Shown one piece after another: positions 1 to 10,915 of a stretch of DNA of 64,000 nt. The stretch covers positions 62,001 to 126,000 of the forward strand of contig JAQTNK010000006.1 of assembly GCA_028713915.1 (NCBI GenBank), in the 5' to 3' direction. Below the pieces are notes generated by a model. The model saw nothing but the letters and a program-made list of their open reading frames with translations. It was not told where the DNA came from and did not search any database. Every line of letters begins with the position of its first letter. Position 1 is the stretch's first letter. This DNA is from Rhodocyclaceae bacterium. GTDB lineage: Bacteria; Pseudomonadota; Gammaproteobacteria; Burkholderiales; Rhodocyclaceae. The position numbers and the translations under genes are program-made.

Positions 1-380
1 CCGTTGGCGACCACCAGCAGCCGGTGCGGCAGGTATTCGGTAAGGATGCCGTACTTGGCCGGCGAGTAGGCGGCGGCGCCCAGGCCGACGACCGCGTAGG
101 CGAACAGCGGATGCACGTTGAAGAACATCAGCGCACAGCCGACGATCTTGACGGCGTTGGCGACGAACATCACGCGCCCCTTCGGCATGGAGTCGGCGAA
201 GGGGCCGACGAAGGCGGCAAGGGCGACGTAGGAAACGGTGAAGAAGGTCTTGAGGAGCGGTTCGTAAGCCGTGGGCGCGTGCATGTCGCGCAGGATGGCG
301 ATTGCCGCGATCAGCAAAGTGCTGTCGGCAAGCGCAGAAAAGAACTGCGCCGCCATGATGATGTAGAAGCCAAGGGACAT
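1..380 (-). CDS. lplT: Lysophospholipid transporter LplT (3' part missing)
   Basis: About 126 N-terminal residues of a major facilitator membrane protein; the rest lies beyond the left edge. The start MSLGFYIIMAAQFFSALADS and the later PFADSMPKGRVMFVANAVK stretch, a positively charged loop between the first helices, match LplT, the inner-membrane flippase that brings lysophospholipids back for re-acylation. LplT usually sits beside or is fused to the acyltransferase Aas. In many betaproteobacteria it is next to alr, as here, where a LysR gene lies between them. The start is the ATG at 380. Family assignment rests on recognised sequence and on context; the truncation prevents a check of the C-terminal half. 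Confidence 0.8.
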   Translation of the reverse strand, partial: MSLGFYIIMAAQFFSALADSTLLIAAIAILRDMHAPTAYEPLLKTFFTVSYVALAAFVGPFADSMPKGRVMFVANAVKIVGCALMFFNVHPLFAYAVVGLGAAAYSPAKYGILTEYLPHRLLVVAN

Positions 381-472
381 GGGCGGAAGGGTTATACCAT
401 GAAAGCCGGGGGACCTTTTGACGCGTCGCCGCGAAGGCCTGGTTATGCCGGACCGCCTCCATTATCAGGCTA

Positions 473-512
473 TCTTATGCGGCAGATTTGTGATTGAATA
501 TCAGGCATAAGA
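473..512. promoter_or_regulatory. Inverted repeat upstream of the LysR gene
   Basis: TCTTATGC at 473-480 is repeated in inverted form as GCATAAGA at 505-512, 24 bases apart and 24 bases before the LysR-type start codon. A related GGTTATGCC occurs at 441-449. LysR proteins commonly bind dyads in the divergent region upstream of their own gene, so this is a candidate autoregulatory operator; binding is inferred. Confidence 0.4.
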
Positions 513-535
513 AATAGCGCACGAGGGGAATTATC

Positions 536-1444
536 ATGGCTGACCGCAGGCTCCAGGTTTTTCACGCCGTGGCGAAGCAGTTGTCCTTCACCAAGGCGGC
601 GGAAGTGCTGTTCATGACGCAGCCCGCCGTCACCTTCCAGATCAAGCAGTTGGAAGAGCACTTCAACACGCGCCTGTTCGATCGCGGCCACGGCCGCATT
701 TCCCTGACGCCTGCAGGGGAACTGGTTCTGCTGTATGCCGAGAAAATCCTCAACCTGTCGTCCGAAATGGACGTGCGGCTGGGCGAAATGACCGGCGAGA
801 TCGGCGGTTCGCTGCTGGTCGGCGCCAGCATGACGATTGCCGAGTTCATGCTGCCGCGCATCCTCGGCGAATTCAAGTCGCTGCACCCCAATGTCCGGCC
901 GCGCCTGGTGGTTGCCAATTCCGAATCCATCGAAACCCGCGTCGCCGAACACACGCTGGACATCGGTTTCATCGAGTCCCCTTCGCACCAGCCGAACCTG
1001 CAAACGGAGAACTGCTGCGACGACGAGCTGATGGTCATTTGCAGCCCGAAGTTTCCGCTGGCGAAAGCCAAGGAAGTCGCACCGCAGCAATTGATCGAAC
1101 ACGCTTTCGTCTCGCGCGAGCCGGGGTCGGGCACGCGCGAATTCACCGATGCCTATTTGCGCAAGTCCGGCGTCCAGCCCGAGGACATGCAGCTCGTCAT
1201 GGAGATGGGCAGCCCGATTTCCCTCAACGGCGTGCTCGAAACCGGACTCGGCTTTTCCATCGCTTCGCGCGCCTCCGTGGCCAAGGCGCAACGGCTTGGC
1301 GACCTCGTCGCCATTCCCTTGAAGCCGCGCCTGATCCGCACGCTGTCGATGGTCTACCCGAAAGAGAAGTTCCGCTCCAAGCTGGTCACCGCGTTCGTCG
1401 AGTTCGCCTCGGCGCGGCTGCGCCAGATCGCCGCCGCCAGGTAG
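536..1444 (+). CDS. LysR-family transcriptional regulator
   Basis: 302 residues, the usual LysR length. An N-terminal winged helix (about residues 1-60, with FHAVAKQLSFTKAAEVLFMTQPAV as helix-turn-helix region, split here only for reading) is followed by a periplasmic-binding-like effector domain from about residue 90. The ATG at 536 has GGGG nine bases upstream. The effector domain begins GSLLVGASMTIAEFMLP, a pattern seen in CysB/CbbR-like LysR proteins, but the ligand cannot be read from the sequence. The gene stands alone between divergent lplT and co-directional alr. Target genes are unknown; lplT is a candidate because the two share an upstream region. Confidence 0.85.
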   Translation: MADRRLQVFHAVAKQLSFTKAAEVLFMTQPAVTFQIKQLEEHFNTRLFDRGHGRISLTPAGELVLLYAEKILNLSSEMDVRLGEMTGEIGGSLLVGASMTIAEFMLPRILGEFKSLHPNVRPRLVVANSESIETRVAEHTLDIGFIESPSHQPNLQTENCCDDELMVICSPKFPLAKAKEVAPQQLIEHAFVSREPGSGTREFTDAYLRKSGVQPEDMQLVMEMGSPISLNGVLETGLGFSIASRASVAKAQRLGDLVAIPLKPRLIRTLSMVYPKEKFRSKLVTAFVEFASARLRQIAAAR

Positions 1445-1475
1445 CCGCCGCGCGGCGGCGGGGTAGAATCGGCGG

Positions 1476-2559
1476 ATGTTGCGTCCCTGTTCCCGCCCCA
1501 TCCGCGCCCGCATCGATCTCGCCGCGCTGCGCCACAATCACGCGGTCGTCAGAAACCATTGCGGCGACGCGCGCATCTGGAGCGTCGTCAAGGCGAATGC
1601 CTACGGCCACGGACTGCTGCGCGCGGCGCAGGCCTTGACCGACATCACCGATGGTTTCGCCCTCGTCGAGATCGAGGGCGCGATCGCCCTGCGCGAAGCC
1701 GGCATCCGCCGGCCCATCCTGATGCTCGAAGGCTTCTACACGCCGGGCGAAGTGGCGCTCTACCTCGAGCACCGGCTTGTTCCCGTGCTGCATCGGCCCG
1801 AGCAAGTGGCGTGGCTCGCGCAAGCCCGGCTGCCGGCGGGCTTTCCGGTTTATCTCAAGCTCAATACCGGCATGAACCGGCTCGGATTCGGCGACGCTGA
1901 TTTTCGCGCCGCCCTGGCGACCCTGCAGGGGCTCGAAGGCGGCGTGGACATCACGCTGATGACGCACTTTTCCGACGCCGACGAAGCCCGCGGCATCGCC
2001 GAACAAATGGCGCGTCTCCAGGCCATGCGCGGCAGCCTGACCTATCCGCTCTGCCTCGCCAATTCCGCGGCCTTGCTGCGCTATCCCGAAACTCTCGGCG
2101 ACTGGGTGCGGCCGGGCATCATGCTGTACGGCAGTTCGCCTTTCGCCGAAGCGAGCGCCGAATCGCTCGGGCTGGTGCCGGTGATGACGCTGGAGAGCGA
2201 AATCATCGCCGTGCGCGACCTGCAGGCCGGCGACCGCGTCGGCTATGGCGGCAGCTTCACCGCAGCGGCGCCGATGCGCGTCGGCGTCGTCGCCTGCGGC
2301 TACGGCGACGGCTATCCGCGCCATGCCCCGACCGGGACGCCGGTGCTGGTGGCGGGGCAGCGCACGCGCAGCATCGGTCGTGTTTCGATGGACAAGCTGT
2401 GCGTCGACCTCACCGACCTGCCGCAGGCCGTTGTCGGTTCGGCGGCAGTGCTGTGGGGGCGCGGCCTTGCCGCCGACGAAGTCGCCGCCGCCGCCGGCAC
2501 CGTCAGCTATGAACTCTTCTGCGCCCTGGCCGGGCGCGTGCCGGTCGTGGAGCCGGACC

Positions 2560-2567
<8 letters not shown>
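1476..2567 (+). CDS. alr: Alanine racemase
   Basis: 363 residues. PLP enzyme that interconverts L- and D-alanine to supply peptidoglycan precursors in the cytoplasm. The PLP lysine is Lys39 in VVKANAYGHG; the second catalytic residue, the tyrosine of RVGYGGSF, lies about residue 258 in the C-terminal domain. SMDKLCVDLT and the C-terminal beta domain are present, and length fits the family. The ATG at 1476 starts 13 residues before the conserved IDLAALRHN. The 3' end overlaps radA by eight bases, so the two are probably cotranscribed and translationally coupled, a common arrangement in betaproteobacteria. Confidence 0.95.
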
Positions 2568-3932
<1,365 letters not shown>

Positions 3933-3936
<4 letters not shown>

Positions 3937-6410
3937 ATACCTGGCGCCTGATGCTGCGCATGCTGGTGCGCGACTTGCGCGCCGGCGAACTCGCGGTGCT
4001 GGGAATCGCCCTGGTGCTGGCGGTGGCGGCGATGACCAGCGTCGGCTTCCTCGCCGACCGCGTGCAGCAGGCGTTGCAGCTCGAATCGCATCAGCTGCTT
4101 GGCGGCGACCTGCTGCTGAGCGCCGACCATCCCTGGGCCGACGACTACCGCAAGGAAGCGGAACAGCGCGGCCTGCAAGTCGCGCAGAGCGTGACTTTCC
4201 CCAGCATGGTGAGCGGTGCCGGCGGCGCCCAGCTGGCCGAGATCAAGGCCGTGTCGGCCAACTACCCGTTGCGCGGCGCCTTGCGCACGGCGGCGACGCT
4301 CAATGGCGAGGATGCGGAAACGCATGCCGTGCCGGCCGCCGGTTCGGTCTGGCCCGACGAGCGGCTGGCGGCTGCGCTCGATGTCAAACCCGGGGCGGCG
4401 CTGCGCGTGGGGGCGGCGACGCTGGACGCCGCCGCTGTCCTGACCCTCGACCCCGACCGCGGCATCAACCTGCTTTCGCTTGCGCCGCGGCTGCTGATGA
4501 ACATCGCCGATCTGCCGGCGACGAAATTGATCCAGCCGGGCAGCCGCGTCAATTACCGCCTGCACCTGGCTGGCGCCGGCGTGGCCGTCGATGCCTATCG
4601 GCGCTGGGCCGAGAACCGGCTCGGCCGCGGCGAGCGGCTCGAAAGCATGGACAACGCGCGTCCCGAAGTGCGCAACCTGCTCGACCGCGCGCAGCGCTTC
4701 CTGCGGCTCGCCGCGCTGTTGACGGTGATCCTCGCCGCGGTGGCGATGGGCCTGGCGGCCGACCGCTACGTGCGCCGCCATCTGGACGGCTGCGCCGTGC
4801 TGCGCTGCCTCGGCGCCAGCGAGGCGCAGTTGCTCGCCGTCTACGGCGGCGAGTTCTTTCTCTTCGGCCTGGCGGCCACGGCGCTCGGCTGCGTGACCGG
4901 CTTCCTCGTGCAACTCGGCTTGCAAGCCCTGCTTGGTGGCTTGATTGCGCCGACGCTGCCGGCGCCGGGCGGCCTGCCCTGGCTGCAGGGCTTCGTCGTC
5001 GGCAACCTGCTCGTCGCCGGCTTCATCCTGCCGCCCTTGCTGCGCTTGAAGCGCGTCTCGACGCTGCGCGTGCTGCGCCGCGAATGGCTCGGCGCGGAGT
5101 CGGCTTCCTTCGCCGCCTACGGCGTCGGAGCCGTGCTGCTGGCGGCGCTGATGTTCTGGGTGGCGGCCGATGCCCGGCTCGGCGGCGTCGTGCTGGCGGG
5201 CTTCGCCGGCGCCGTGCTGCTGTATGCCGGCGCGGCGCGGCTGATCCTGGCGCTGGCGCGTGGCGTGCGCGCCGGCGGCGGTTGGCGCTACGGCATCGCC
5301 AGCCTGTGGCGGCGCCTACGCGCCACCCTCGTGCAGACGGTGGCGCTGGGACTCGGCATCACGACCCTGCTGCTGCTCACCGCGGGCCGCGGCGACCTGC
5401 TGGAAAGCTGGCGGTCGAGAATGCCGCCGGACGCGCCCAACCGCTTCCTCATCAACATTCAGCCCGAGCAGCGGCAGGCCGTCGTCGACTTCCTCGCCGC
5501 GCACGGCGTCGCCAAGCCGCTGCTGGAGCCGATGGTGCGCGGCCGCCTGGTCGAGCGCAACGGTCAGCCCGTCGGCCCGCAGGACTATGCCGACGAGCGC
5601 GCGCAACGCCTGGTCGAGCGCGAATTCAACTTGTCCTGGACGACGCAACTGCCGACAGGCAACGCCGTGACGGCGGGGCGCTGGTTCGGCCAGGCCGCCG
5701 GCGCCGCGTTCTCGGTCGAGCAGGGGCTTGCCGAGACGCTGGGGCTCAAGCTCGGCGACGAACTGACGTTCGAGGTCGCCGGCGTGCGCGTGACGGCGCG
5801 CATTACGAGCCTGCGCAAGCTCGACTGGGATTCGATGCGGGTGAACTTTTTCGTCATCGCGCCGCCGCGGCTGCTCGAAGCCTATCCGGCCAGCTACATC
5901 ACCAGCTTTCATCTGCCGCCGCAACAGTCGGCCACGATCAATGCGCTGGTGCGCGACTTTCCGAACATCACGGTGATCGACGTCGCCGCGCTGCTGCGCC
6001 AGATGAACGCGATCTTCGATCAAGTGGCGCGCGCCGTCGCGGCGGTCTTCGGCTTCGCGCTGCTGGCCGGCATCGCCGTGCTGGTCGCCGCCCTGCAGGC
6101 GGGCCAGGACGAGCGCGCCGCCGATCTTGCGCTGATGCGCGCGCTGGGGGCGCGCAGCGCCCAGGTGCGGGCGGCGGTGCTGGCGGAATTCGCGGTCCTC
6201 GGCGGCATCGCCGGCCTGCTAGGCGGCCTGGGCGCCGCCGCGATTTCATGGGCCCTGGCGCGCTTCGTCTTCCATCTCGACTACCTGCCGGCGCCGACCC
6301 TGCCGCTGCTCGGCGCCGCGCTCGGCCTGGCGGGCACGACCATCGTCGGGCTGCTGGGGACGCGGCGCATCATGCGCCAGTCGCCGTTCGCCGCGCTGCG
6401 CGACGAATGA
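3933..6410 (+). CDS. FtsX-type ABC transporter permease, YbbP-like
   Basis: 825 residues with an N-terminal membrane helix (about 20-40), a large extracytoplasmic region, and two sets of FtsX-type helices (about 260-440 and 690-825). This matches the YbbP/LolE-like permeases, proposed to extract molecules from the outer leaflet of the inner membrane. In E. coli YbbP works with the ATPase YbbA; no ATPase or tesA is adjacent here, so its partner must be encoded elsewhere. The GTG start at 3933 overlaps the end of radA by four bases. The gene ends one base before the moeA stop codon on the other strand, so the two transcripts converge. Confidence 0.8.
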
Positions 6411-6411
6411 G

Positions 6412-7677
6412 TCACACCAGTCCTTCGAACGGCTGCACGGTCACCGTGTCGCCGGCGGCGACGTTGCCGCGTTCGCTTTCCAGCACGATGAAGCAGTTGG
6501 CTTCGGCCATCGAGCGCAGGATGCCCGAGCCTTGCGCGCCGGTCGGCCGTACCTGCCACGCGCCGTCCGTGCAATGCAGCAGGCCGCGGACGAACTCGGT
6601 GCGGCCCCTGGCCTTGCGCAGCGCTTCGCCGCAGCGGGCCGCGAAGGTCGGCAGCGGCGCCAGCGGCGCGACGCCCGAGATCTGCAGCAGCGCCGGCCGG
6701 ACGAATTCGTAGAAGGCGACCATCGTCGCCACCGGATTGCCGGGCAAGCCGAAAAGATCCGCGTTGCCGATGCGGCCGAAGGCCATCGGCCGTCCCGGCT
6801 TCATGGCGATCTTCCAGAAGCCGACGTCGCCGAGCTTGGCCATGAGTTCGCGGACGAAGTCGGCCTCGCCGACGGAGACGCCGCCGCTGGTGATGATGAC
6901 GTCGGCCGTGGCGGCGGCGTCGAGCAGCGCCGTCTCGAGCGCCGCCGGATGGTCGCGCACGATGCCCATGTCGAGCACTTCGCAGCCCAGGCGCGCGAGC
7001 ATGCTCCAGAGCGTGAAGCGGTTGCTGTCGTAGATCTCGCCGGGTTGCGCGGCGCTGCCGAGGGTGCACAGTTCGTCGCCAGTGGAGAAGATGGCGACGC
7101 GCACGCGCCGGCGCGCCATGACCTCGCCCAGGCCCAGGGAAGCCAGCAGGCCGATGTCGGCGGGGCGCAGCAGCTTGCCGGCGGCAAGCGCGACCTGGCC
7201 GGCGCGCAAGTCCTCGCCCTGGCGGCGGACATTCTGTTCCGCCTGCTGGCCCGGCGGGATGACGACGCGGTCGCCATCGACGCGGACGGCCTCCTGCATC
7301 GCCACGGCGTCGGCGCCGGCCGGCAGCACGGCGCCGGTCATGATGCGCACGCACTCGCCGGCGCCGACGGCCTCGGCGTAAGCATGGCCGGCGTAGGCAC
7401 TGCCGGCGATGCGCAGGCGCGTTTCTTCCGCGGCGGCGAGATCGTCAATGCGAAATGCATAGCCGTCCATGGCCGAGTTGTCGTGGGCGGGAACGTCGAT
7501 CGGCGACACCACGTCCGTCGCCAGCACGCGGCCGAGCGCGGCATGCAGATCGAGGCGCTCCGTGCCGGCGACGGCCGACACCCGCGCCAGGATCAGTTCG
7601 AGCGCCTCGCCGACGCTCAGGGAGTCCCGGTTGTAACCGTCGGCGGATTTCGTATCGATGACATTGTTCTTGGGCAT
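6412..7677 (-). CDS. moeA: Molybdopterin molybdenumtransferase MoeA
   Basis: 421 residues, near the 411 of E. coli MoeA. It inserts molybdate into adenylylated molybdopterin, the last step of molybdenum cofactor synthesis in the cytoplasm. Visible features are VPAHDNSAMDGYA near residue 60, the GDEL segment of the MoCF-like domain and ITSGGVSVGEADF followed by FGLPGNPVA. The ATG at 7677 fits the family start; an open frame continues upstream but overlaps moaA. It lies seven bases downstream of moaA, so the pair is an operon. The cofactor serves molybdoenzymes but not nitrogenase, which uses FeMo-co. Confidence 0.95.
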   Translation of the reverse strand: MPKNNVIDTKSADGYNRDSLSVGEALELILARVSAVAGTERLDLHAALGRVLATDVVSPIDVPAHDNSAMDGYAFRIDDLAAAEETRLRIAGSAYAGHAYAEAVGAGECVRIMTGAVLPAGADAVAMQEAVRVDGDRVVIPPGQQAEQNVRRQGEDLRAGQVALAAGKLLRPADIGLLASLGLGEVMARRRVRVAIFSTGDELCTLGSAAQPGEIYDSNRFTLWSMLARLGCEVLDMGIVRDHPAALETALLDAAATADVIITSGGVSVGEADFVRELMAKLGDVGFWKIAMKPGRPMAFGRIGNADLFGLPGNPVATMVAFYEFVRPALLQISGVAPLAPLPTFAARCGEALRKARGRTEFVRGLLHCTDGAWQVRPTGAQGSGILRSMAEANCFIVLESERGNVAAGDTVTVQPFEGLV

Positions 7678-7684
7678 GACCGGG

Positions 7685-8695
7685 TCAACCGCCGATGTAT
7701 GACATTTCAATTTTCTTTTGCGCCGCGGTCTGCTCGCCGCGGATTTCCGAGTAGCGGTCGTCGCGCGCCAGCCAGATGCCGGCGACGGCGGCGGCGATTT
7801 CGTCGTCCGTCCTGCCGTCGCGCAGGAGTTGCCGCAAGTCGCTGCCGTGCTGGGCGAAGAGGCAGGTGTAGAGCTTGCCTTCGGTCGACAGGCGGACGCG
7901 CGTGCAGCCGCCGCAGAAGGCGTGGGTGACCGAGGAAATGACGCCGATTTCACCGCCGCCGTCGCGATAGCGCCAGCGTTCGGCGACCTCGCCGGCGTAG
8001 GCGGGAACGACGGCATCGATCGGATGAACGGCGCCGATGCGCGCCACGATCTCGGCCGAGGGCACCACTTCTTCCATGCGCCAGCCGTTGCTGCTGCCGA
8101 CGTCCATGTACTCGATGAAGCGCAGGATCTGCCCGGTGCCGCGGAAATGCTCGGCCATCGGAACGATTTCGCCGTCGTTCATGCCGCGCTTGACGACCAT
8201 GTTGATCTTCACCGGCGCGAGTCCTGCCGCTTCGGCGGCGGCGATGCCTTCGAGCACGCGGGCGACGGGGAAGCCGACATCGTTCATGCGCGCGAAGATC
8301 GCGTCGTCGAGGGCGTCGAGGCTGACGGTGACGCGCTGGAGTCCCGCCGCCTTGAGGGAACGCGCGCGTTGCGGCAGCAGCGAACCGTTCGTCGTCAGCG
8401 TGATTTCGATGCCGGGGATGGCCGCCAGCAGTTCGATCAGCTGCTCGATGTCCCGGCGCAGCAGCGGTTCGCCGCCCGTCAGGCGAATCTTCTGCACGCC
8501 CTGCGCGGCGAAGATGCGGGCGAGGCGGGCGATCTCCTCGAACGAGAGCAGTTCGTTGCGCGGCAGGAACGGGTAGTCGCGGCCGAACACCGTCTTCGGC
8601 ATGCAATAGACGCAACGGAAATTGCAGCGGTCGGTGATGGAAATGCGCAGGTCCCGTACCCGGCGCCCGCGCTTGTCGACGAGAGGATCGTTCAT
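7685..8695 (-). CDS. moaA: GTP 3',8-cyclase MoaA
   Basis: 336 residues. Radical SAM enzyme for the first step of molybdopterin synthesis, GTP to 3',8-cyclo-7,8-dihydro-GTP. The SAM cluster motif is CNFRCVYC (Cys24, 28, 31); the second cluster is bound by the C-terminal [10 protein letters not shown] and the following Cys. The protein ends in a Gly-Gly tail, as MoaA proteins need. The ATG at 8695 is preferred over an in-frame upstream start because it begins the conserved [13 protein letters not shown] region closely. It is divergent from the small gene at 8840 and leads into moeA. Confidence 0.95.
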   Translation of the reverse strand: MNDPLVDKRGRRVRDLRISITDRCNFRCVYCMPKTVFGRDYPFLPRNELLSFEEIARLARIFAAQGVQKIRLTGGEPLLRRDIEQLIELLAAIPGIEITLTTNGSLLPQRARSLKAAGLQRVTVSLDALDDAIFARMNDVGFPVARVLEGIAAAEAAGLAPVKINMVVKRGMNDGEIVPMAEHFRGTGQILRFIEYMDVGSSNGWRMEEVVPSAEIVARIGAVHPIDAVVPAYAGEVAERWRYRDGGGEIGVISSVTHAFCGGCTRVRLSTEGKLYTCLFAQHGSDLRQLLRDGRTDDEIAAAVAGIWLARDDRYSEIRGEQTAAQKKIEMSYIGG

Positions 8696-8839
8696 GTTCC
8701 GCAGTATATACGGCGCGCTGCAATCCTTTTCCGCTCCCGATATCAACTGGAACTAGAAGGGGAATTCGCCGCATTCTTGCCCTTCACGGCGCCGGCGCGG
8801 AAGCGCAGGATACGGGCTCGATCTGTTGAGGAGGCTTTC

Positions 8840-9058
8840 GTGATCATCCAGTCCGTTGCACTCGTCGCACTGCCCAACGCTCCCGTCTATCAGGAGAAGA
8901 TCTACCGGGCGCACATGGATACCGGCGAGGATATCGATTTGTTCCAGCAGCATTGGGACGTGTTCCTGCCGCCCGAATCGCTGGTCGGCCTGACGCTGGA
9001 ACAAGCCTGGAAAAAACGCACCGAGAAGATGGTGGCCGCTGCAAGCGGCCAGCATTGA
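8840..9058 (+). CDS. Small protein of unknown function
   Basis: 72 residues starting at GTG 8840 behind a strong ribosome-binding site (GAGGAGG at 8828-8834). The sequence begins MIIQSVALVALPNAPVYQEK and is mixed in charge without a signal peptide or membrane span; I do not recognise a family. Its last eight codons, encoding AAASGQH, lie inside the first copy of the 77-bp tandem repeat, so the present C-terminus may have been created or altered by the repeat. The good ribosome site and codon pattern support expression. Confidence 0.6.
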   Translation: MIIQSVALVALPNAPVYQEKIYRAHMDTGEDIDLFQQHWDVFLPPESLVGLTLEQAWKKRTEKMVAAASGQH

Positions 9059-9290
9059 CTTAGTGAAGGGTAATGCCCGCATGCGGGCGTTAGCTGGAAC
9101 TAAAGGCAACAGCCGCTGCAAGCGGCCAGCATTGACTTAGTGAAGGGTAATGCCCGCATGCGGGCGTTAGCTGGAACTAAAGGCAACAGCCGCTGCAAGC
9201 GGCCAGCATTGACTTAGTGAAGGGTAATGCCCGCATGCGGGCGTTAGCTGGAACTGAAGGCGACAGCCGCTGCAAGCGGCCGGCATTGAC
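9035..9290. repeat. 77-bp tandem repeat, just over three copies
   Basis: The unit recurs with exact 77-base spacing: GCCGCTGCAAGCGGC begins at 9035, 9112, 9189 and 9266. Each unit contains two palindromes, GCCGCT-GCA-AGCGGC and the perfect 14-mer GCCCGCATGCGGGC. Full copies are nearly identical; the last carries a few substitutions. The array starts within the end of the small gene at 8840 and stops just before the terminator of the HU gene. There are no spacers, so this is not a CRISPR array. Confidence 0.95.
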
Positions 9291-9305
9291 CGGATAACAG
9301 CCAAG

Positions 9306-9329
9306 AAAAAGCCCGCGCGAGGCGGGCTT
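9306..9329 (-). terminator. Rho-independent terminator of the HU gene
   Basis: On the minus strand GCCCGC pairs with GCGGGC around a five-base loop and is followed by a run of T. It lies about 20 bases beyond the HU stop codon. Confidence 0.85.
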
Positions 9330-9351
9330 GGCAGCGGTTCCGCCAGGCGGA

Positions 9352-9648
9352 TTACTTCTTCTTCGCTGCTTTCTTGCCGGCGACGGCGGCCTTGAAGCCG
9401 GCGCCCGCCGAAAATTTGGGAACGGTGGTGGCCGCGATCTTGATCGTCGCGCCGGTCTTGGGGTTCTTGCCCGTGCGGGCGGCGCGCTTGGCGGACTTGA
9501 ATGTGCCGAAGCCCACGAGAGTGACGGAGTCGCCCTTGGAAACGGTCTTGACGACGGCGGCGATGGTGGCCGACAGTGCCTTCTCGGCAGCGGCTTTGCT
9601 GATGCCGGCTTCCTTGGCTGTGACTTCGACTAATTCGGATTTATTCAC
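9352..9648 (-). CDS. hup: DNA-binding protein HU
   Basis: 98 residues of the HU/IHF family, a small dimeric nucleoid protein that bends [23 protein letters not shown] is the typical start, [18 protein letters not shown] the conserved DNA-binding arm region. The C-terminus is extended with an alanine and lysine rich tail (KKAAKKK), a feature of some betaproteobacterial HU paralogues. The start is GTG at 9648 with GGAGGT seven bases upstream; an upstream in-frame ATG would add residues absent from the family. The tail makes a specialised paralogue possible. Confidence 0.92.
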   Translation of the reverse strand: MNKSELVEVTAKEAGISKAAAEKALSATIAAVVKTVSKGDSVTLVGFGTFKSAKRAARTGKNPKTGATIKIAATTVPKFSAGAGFKAAVAGKKAAKKK

Positions 9649-9718
9649 TTTGTACCTCCCGAGAGTTTGTGGGTCTGATAGGCTTGAAGCTTGCACATTC
9701 TACGACAAGAATTCCGTC

Positions 9719-10432
9719 ATGGAACTATTCCACAACGCTAATCCGCTGAGCGATGCCGAGCTCGACCGCCTCGACGATTTGCTCGCCTCCGAGGCCTTCC
9801 GCGGCGAGGCGATGCGCCTCGACGAGCTGCAAGGTTTGCTCTGCGCCGTGGTCAGCGCTCCCGAGCCGGTGATGCCGAGCGCCTGGATACCCGCCGCCCT
9901 CGGCGTCGAGCCCGCCTATGAAAACGAAGAACAGATGCGGGAAGTCACGGGGCTGCTGATGCGCTATTACGACGAAGTCGCCGGCACGCTCCGTCGCGGC
10001 GAGGAGCCGGATTTGGTCCTGTTCCCGGTCGATGCCGACGCCGACGAATTCGACTATGCCGCGTGGGCTGACGGCTACCTCTACGGCACGCACCTGGGCG
10101 AGGCCGATTGGCTGGACGCCGCCGGGGACTACGGCGAGGACTTGTCCGATCTGCTGGAAGACTTCTTCCTGCTCAACGGCGCCATCAAGGAAGACGTCGT
10201 CAAGAGCGGCGAAACGTGGATGAGCGCGGCCGCCGAGAGACAGGCGCTGGCCGCGGCCGGCGAGAACCTGCCGGCGCGGGTGCTCGCGGTTTACGACTTT
10301 TGGCAGGCCTTGCGCGTCCCCGTGGCGACCCTGCGACGCGAAGCGCCGAAGATCGGGCGCAACGACCGCTGTTCCTGCGGCAGCGGCAGAAAATTCAAGC
10401 AGTGCTGCGGCGATCCGAAGAAGCTGCATTGA
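9719..10432 (+). CDS. YecA/UPF0149-family protein with C-terminal SEC-C zinc motif
   Basis: 237 residues. The first 190 match the UPF0149/YecA alpha-helical domain ([41 protein letters not shown]). The last 22 form the SEC-C zinc-binding motif [19 protein letters not shown], as at the C-terminus of SecA. In E. coli related SEC-C proteins bind ribosomes or SecA; the role here is inferred only. The ATG at 9719 gives a compact family-like N-terminus. It is divergent from hup, separated by 70 bases that must hold both promoters. Confidence 0.85.
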   Translation: MELFHNANPLSDAELDRLDDLLASEAFRGEAMRLDELQGLLCAVVSAPEPVMPSAWIPAALGVEPAYENEEQMREVTGLLMRYYDEVAGTLRRGEEPDLVLFPVDADADEFDYAAWADGYLYGTHLGEADWLDAAGDYGEDLSDLLEDFFLLNGAIKEDVVKSGETWMSAAAERQALAAAGENLPARVLAVYDFWQALRVPVATLRREAPKIGRNDRCSCGSGRKFKQCCGDPKKLH

Positions 10433-10498
10433 GCGCATGCGGGTGCGCGGTTGCGACACCGTTTGGCTGAAACCCGTCATCCCGGATACAATATCGCC

Positions 10499-10792
10499 AT
10501 GAATACGCAATCTCCCCCCCCGGACTCCGTTCCGCCGCAGCCGCAGCAGTCTTCCCAGCCGCCGGACCCGCGTCGCCGTTTGCGCGAGCTTCTCGCCATT
10601 CCGGAACGCGACAGGACCGATGCGCAATGGGATGAAATCGTCGAACTCGAAATCCAGACCGCCCCCGGCAATCGCGCCACGCCTGCGCCTTCGGGCAACA
10701 GCAGCAATCGGCCGCCGTCGCAGCAGCAGAAGAAGCCCCATTTCAAAGGGCAGGGCGGCCGGCAGAAGCCGCGCAAGCCGAATACGCCATAG
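10499..10792 (+). CDS. Proline/glutamine-rich small protein, unknown function
   Basis: 97 residues, starting at ATG 10499. The N-terminal 30 residues are proline, serine and glutamine rich. A short central helix (RRRLRELLAIPERDRTDAQW) is the best conserved-looking part, and the tail is basic and disordered (GGRQKPRKPNTP). No catalytic motif, signal or membrane span is seen. A GC-rich inverted repeat (TCAGCCG with CGGCTGA, about 10793-10840) follows it without a clear T-run. I do not recognise the family. Confidence 0.6.
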   Translation: MNTQSPPPDSVPPQPQQSSQPPDPRRRLRELLAIPERDRTDAQWDEIVELEIQTAPGNRATPAPSGNSSNRPPSQQQKKPHFKGQGGRQKPRKPNTP

Positions 10793-10915
10793 TCAGCCGG
10801 TCGGCCCGCCGCGGCGCGCGGGCGTCGGCTGAACGATGGTGACGACAGCGCGAATCGGGAGGTGCGGCATGTCGTTTCCTTGTTTTGACGCCAGGCGAAC
10901 GCGATTGAATTCGCG

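Noticed and set aside
7718-8839. Long plus-strand open frame antisense to moaA
   Set aside because: It mirrors the moaA codons and has no family-like sequence; only the part from GTG 8840 with its own ribosome site is kept.
9035-9290. Possible CRISPR array
   Set aside because: The repeats are directly adjacent 77-base units without unique spacers, and no cas genes are near.
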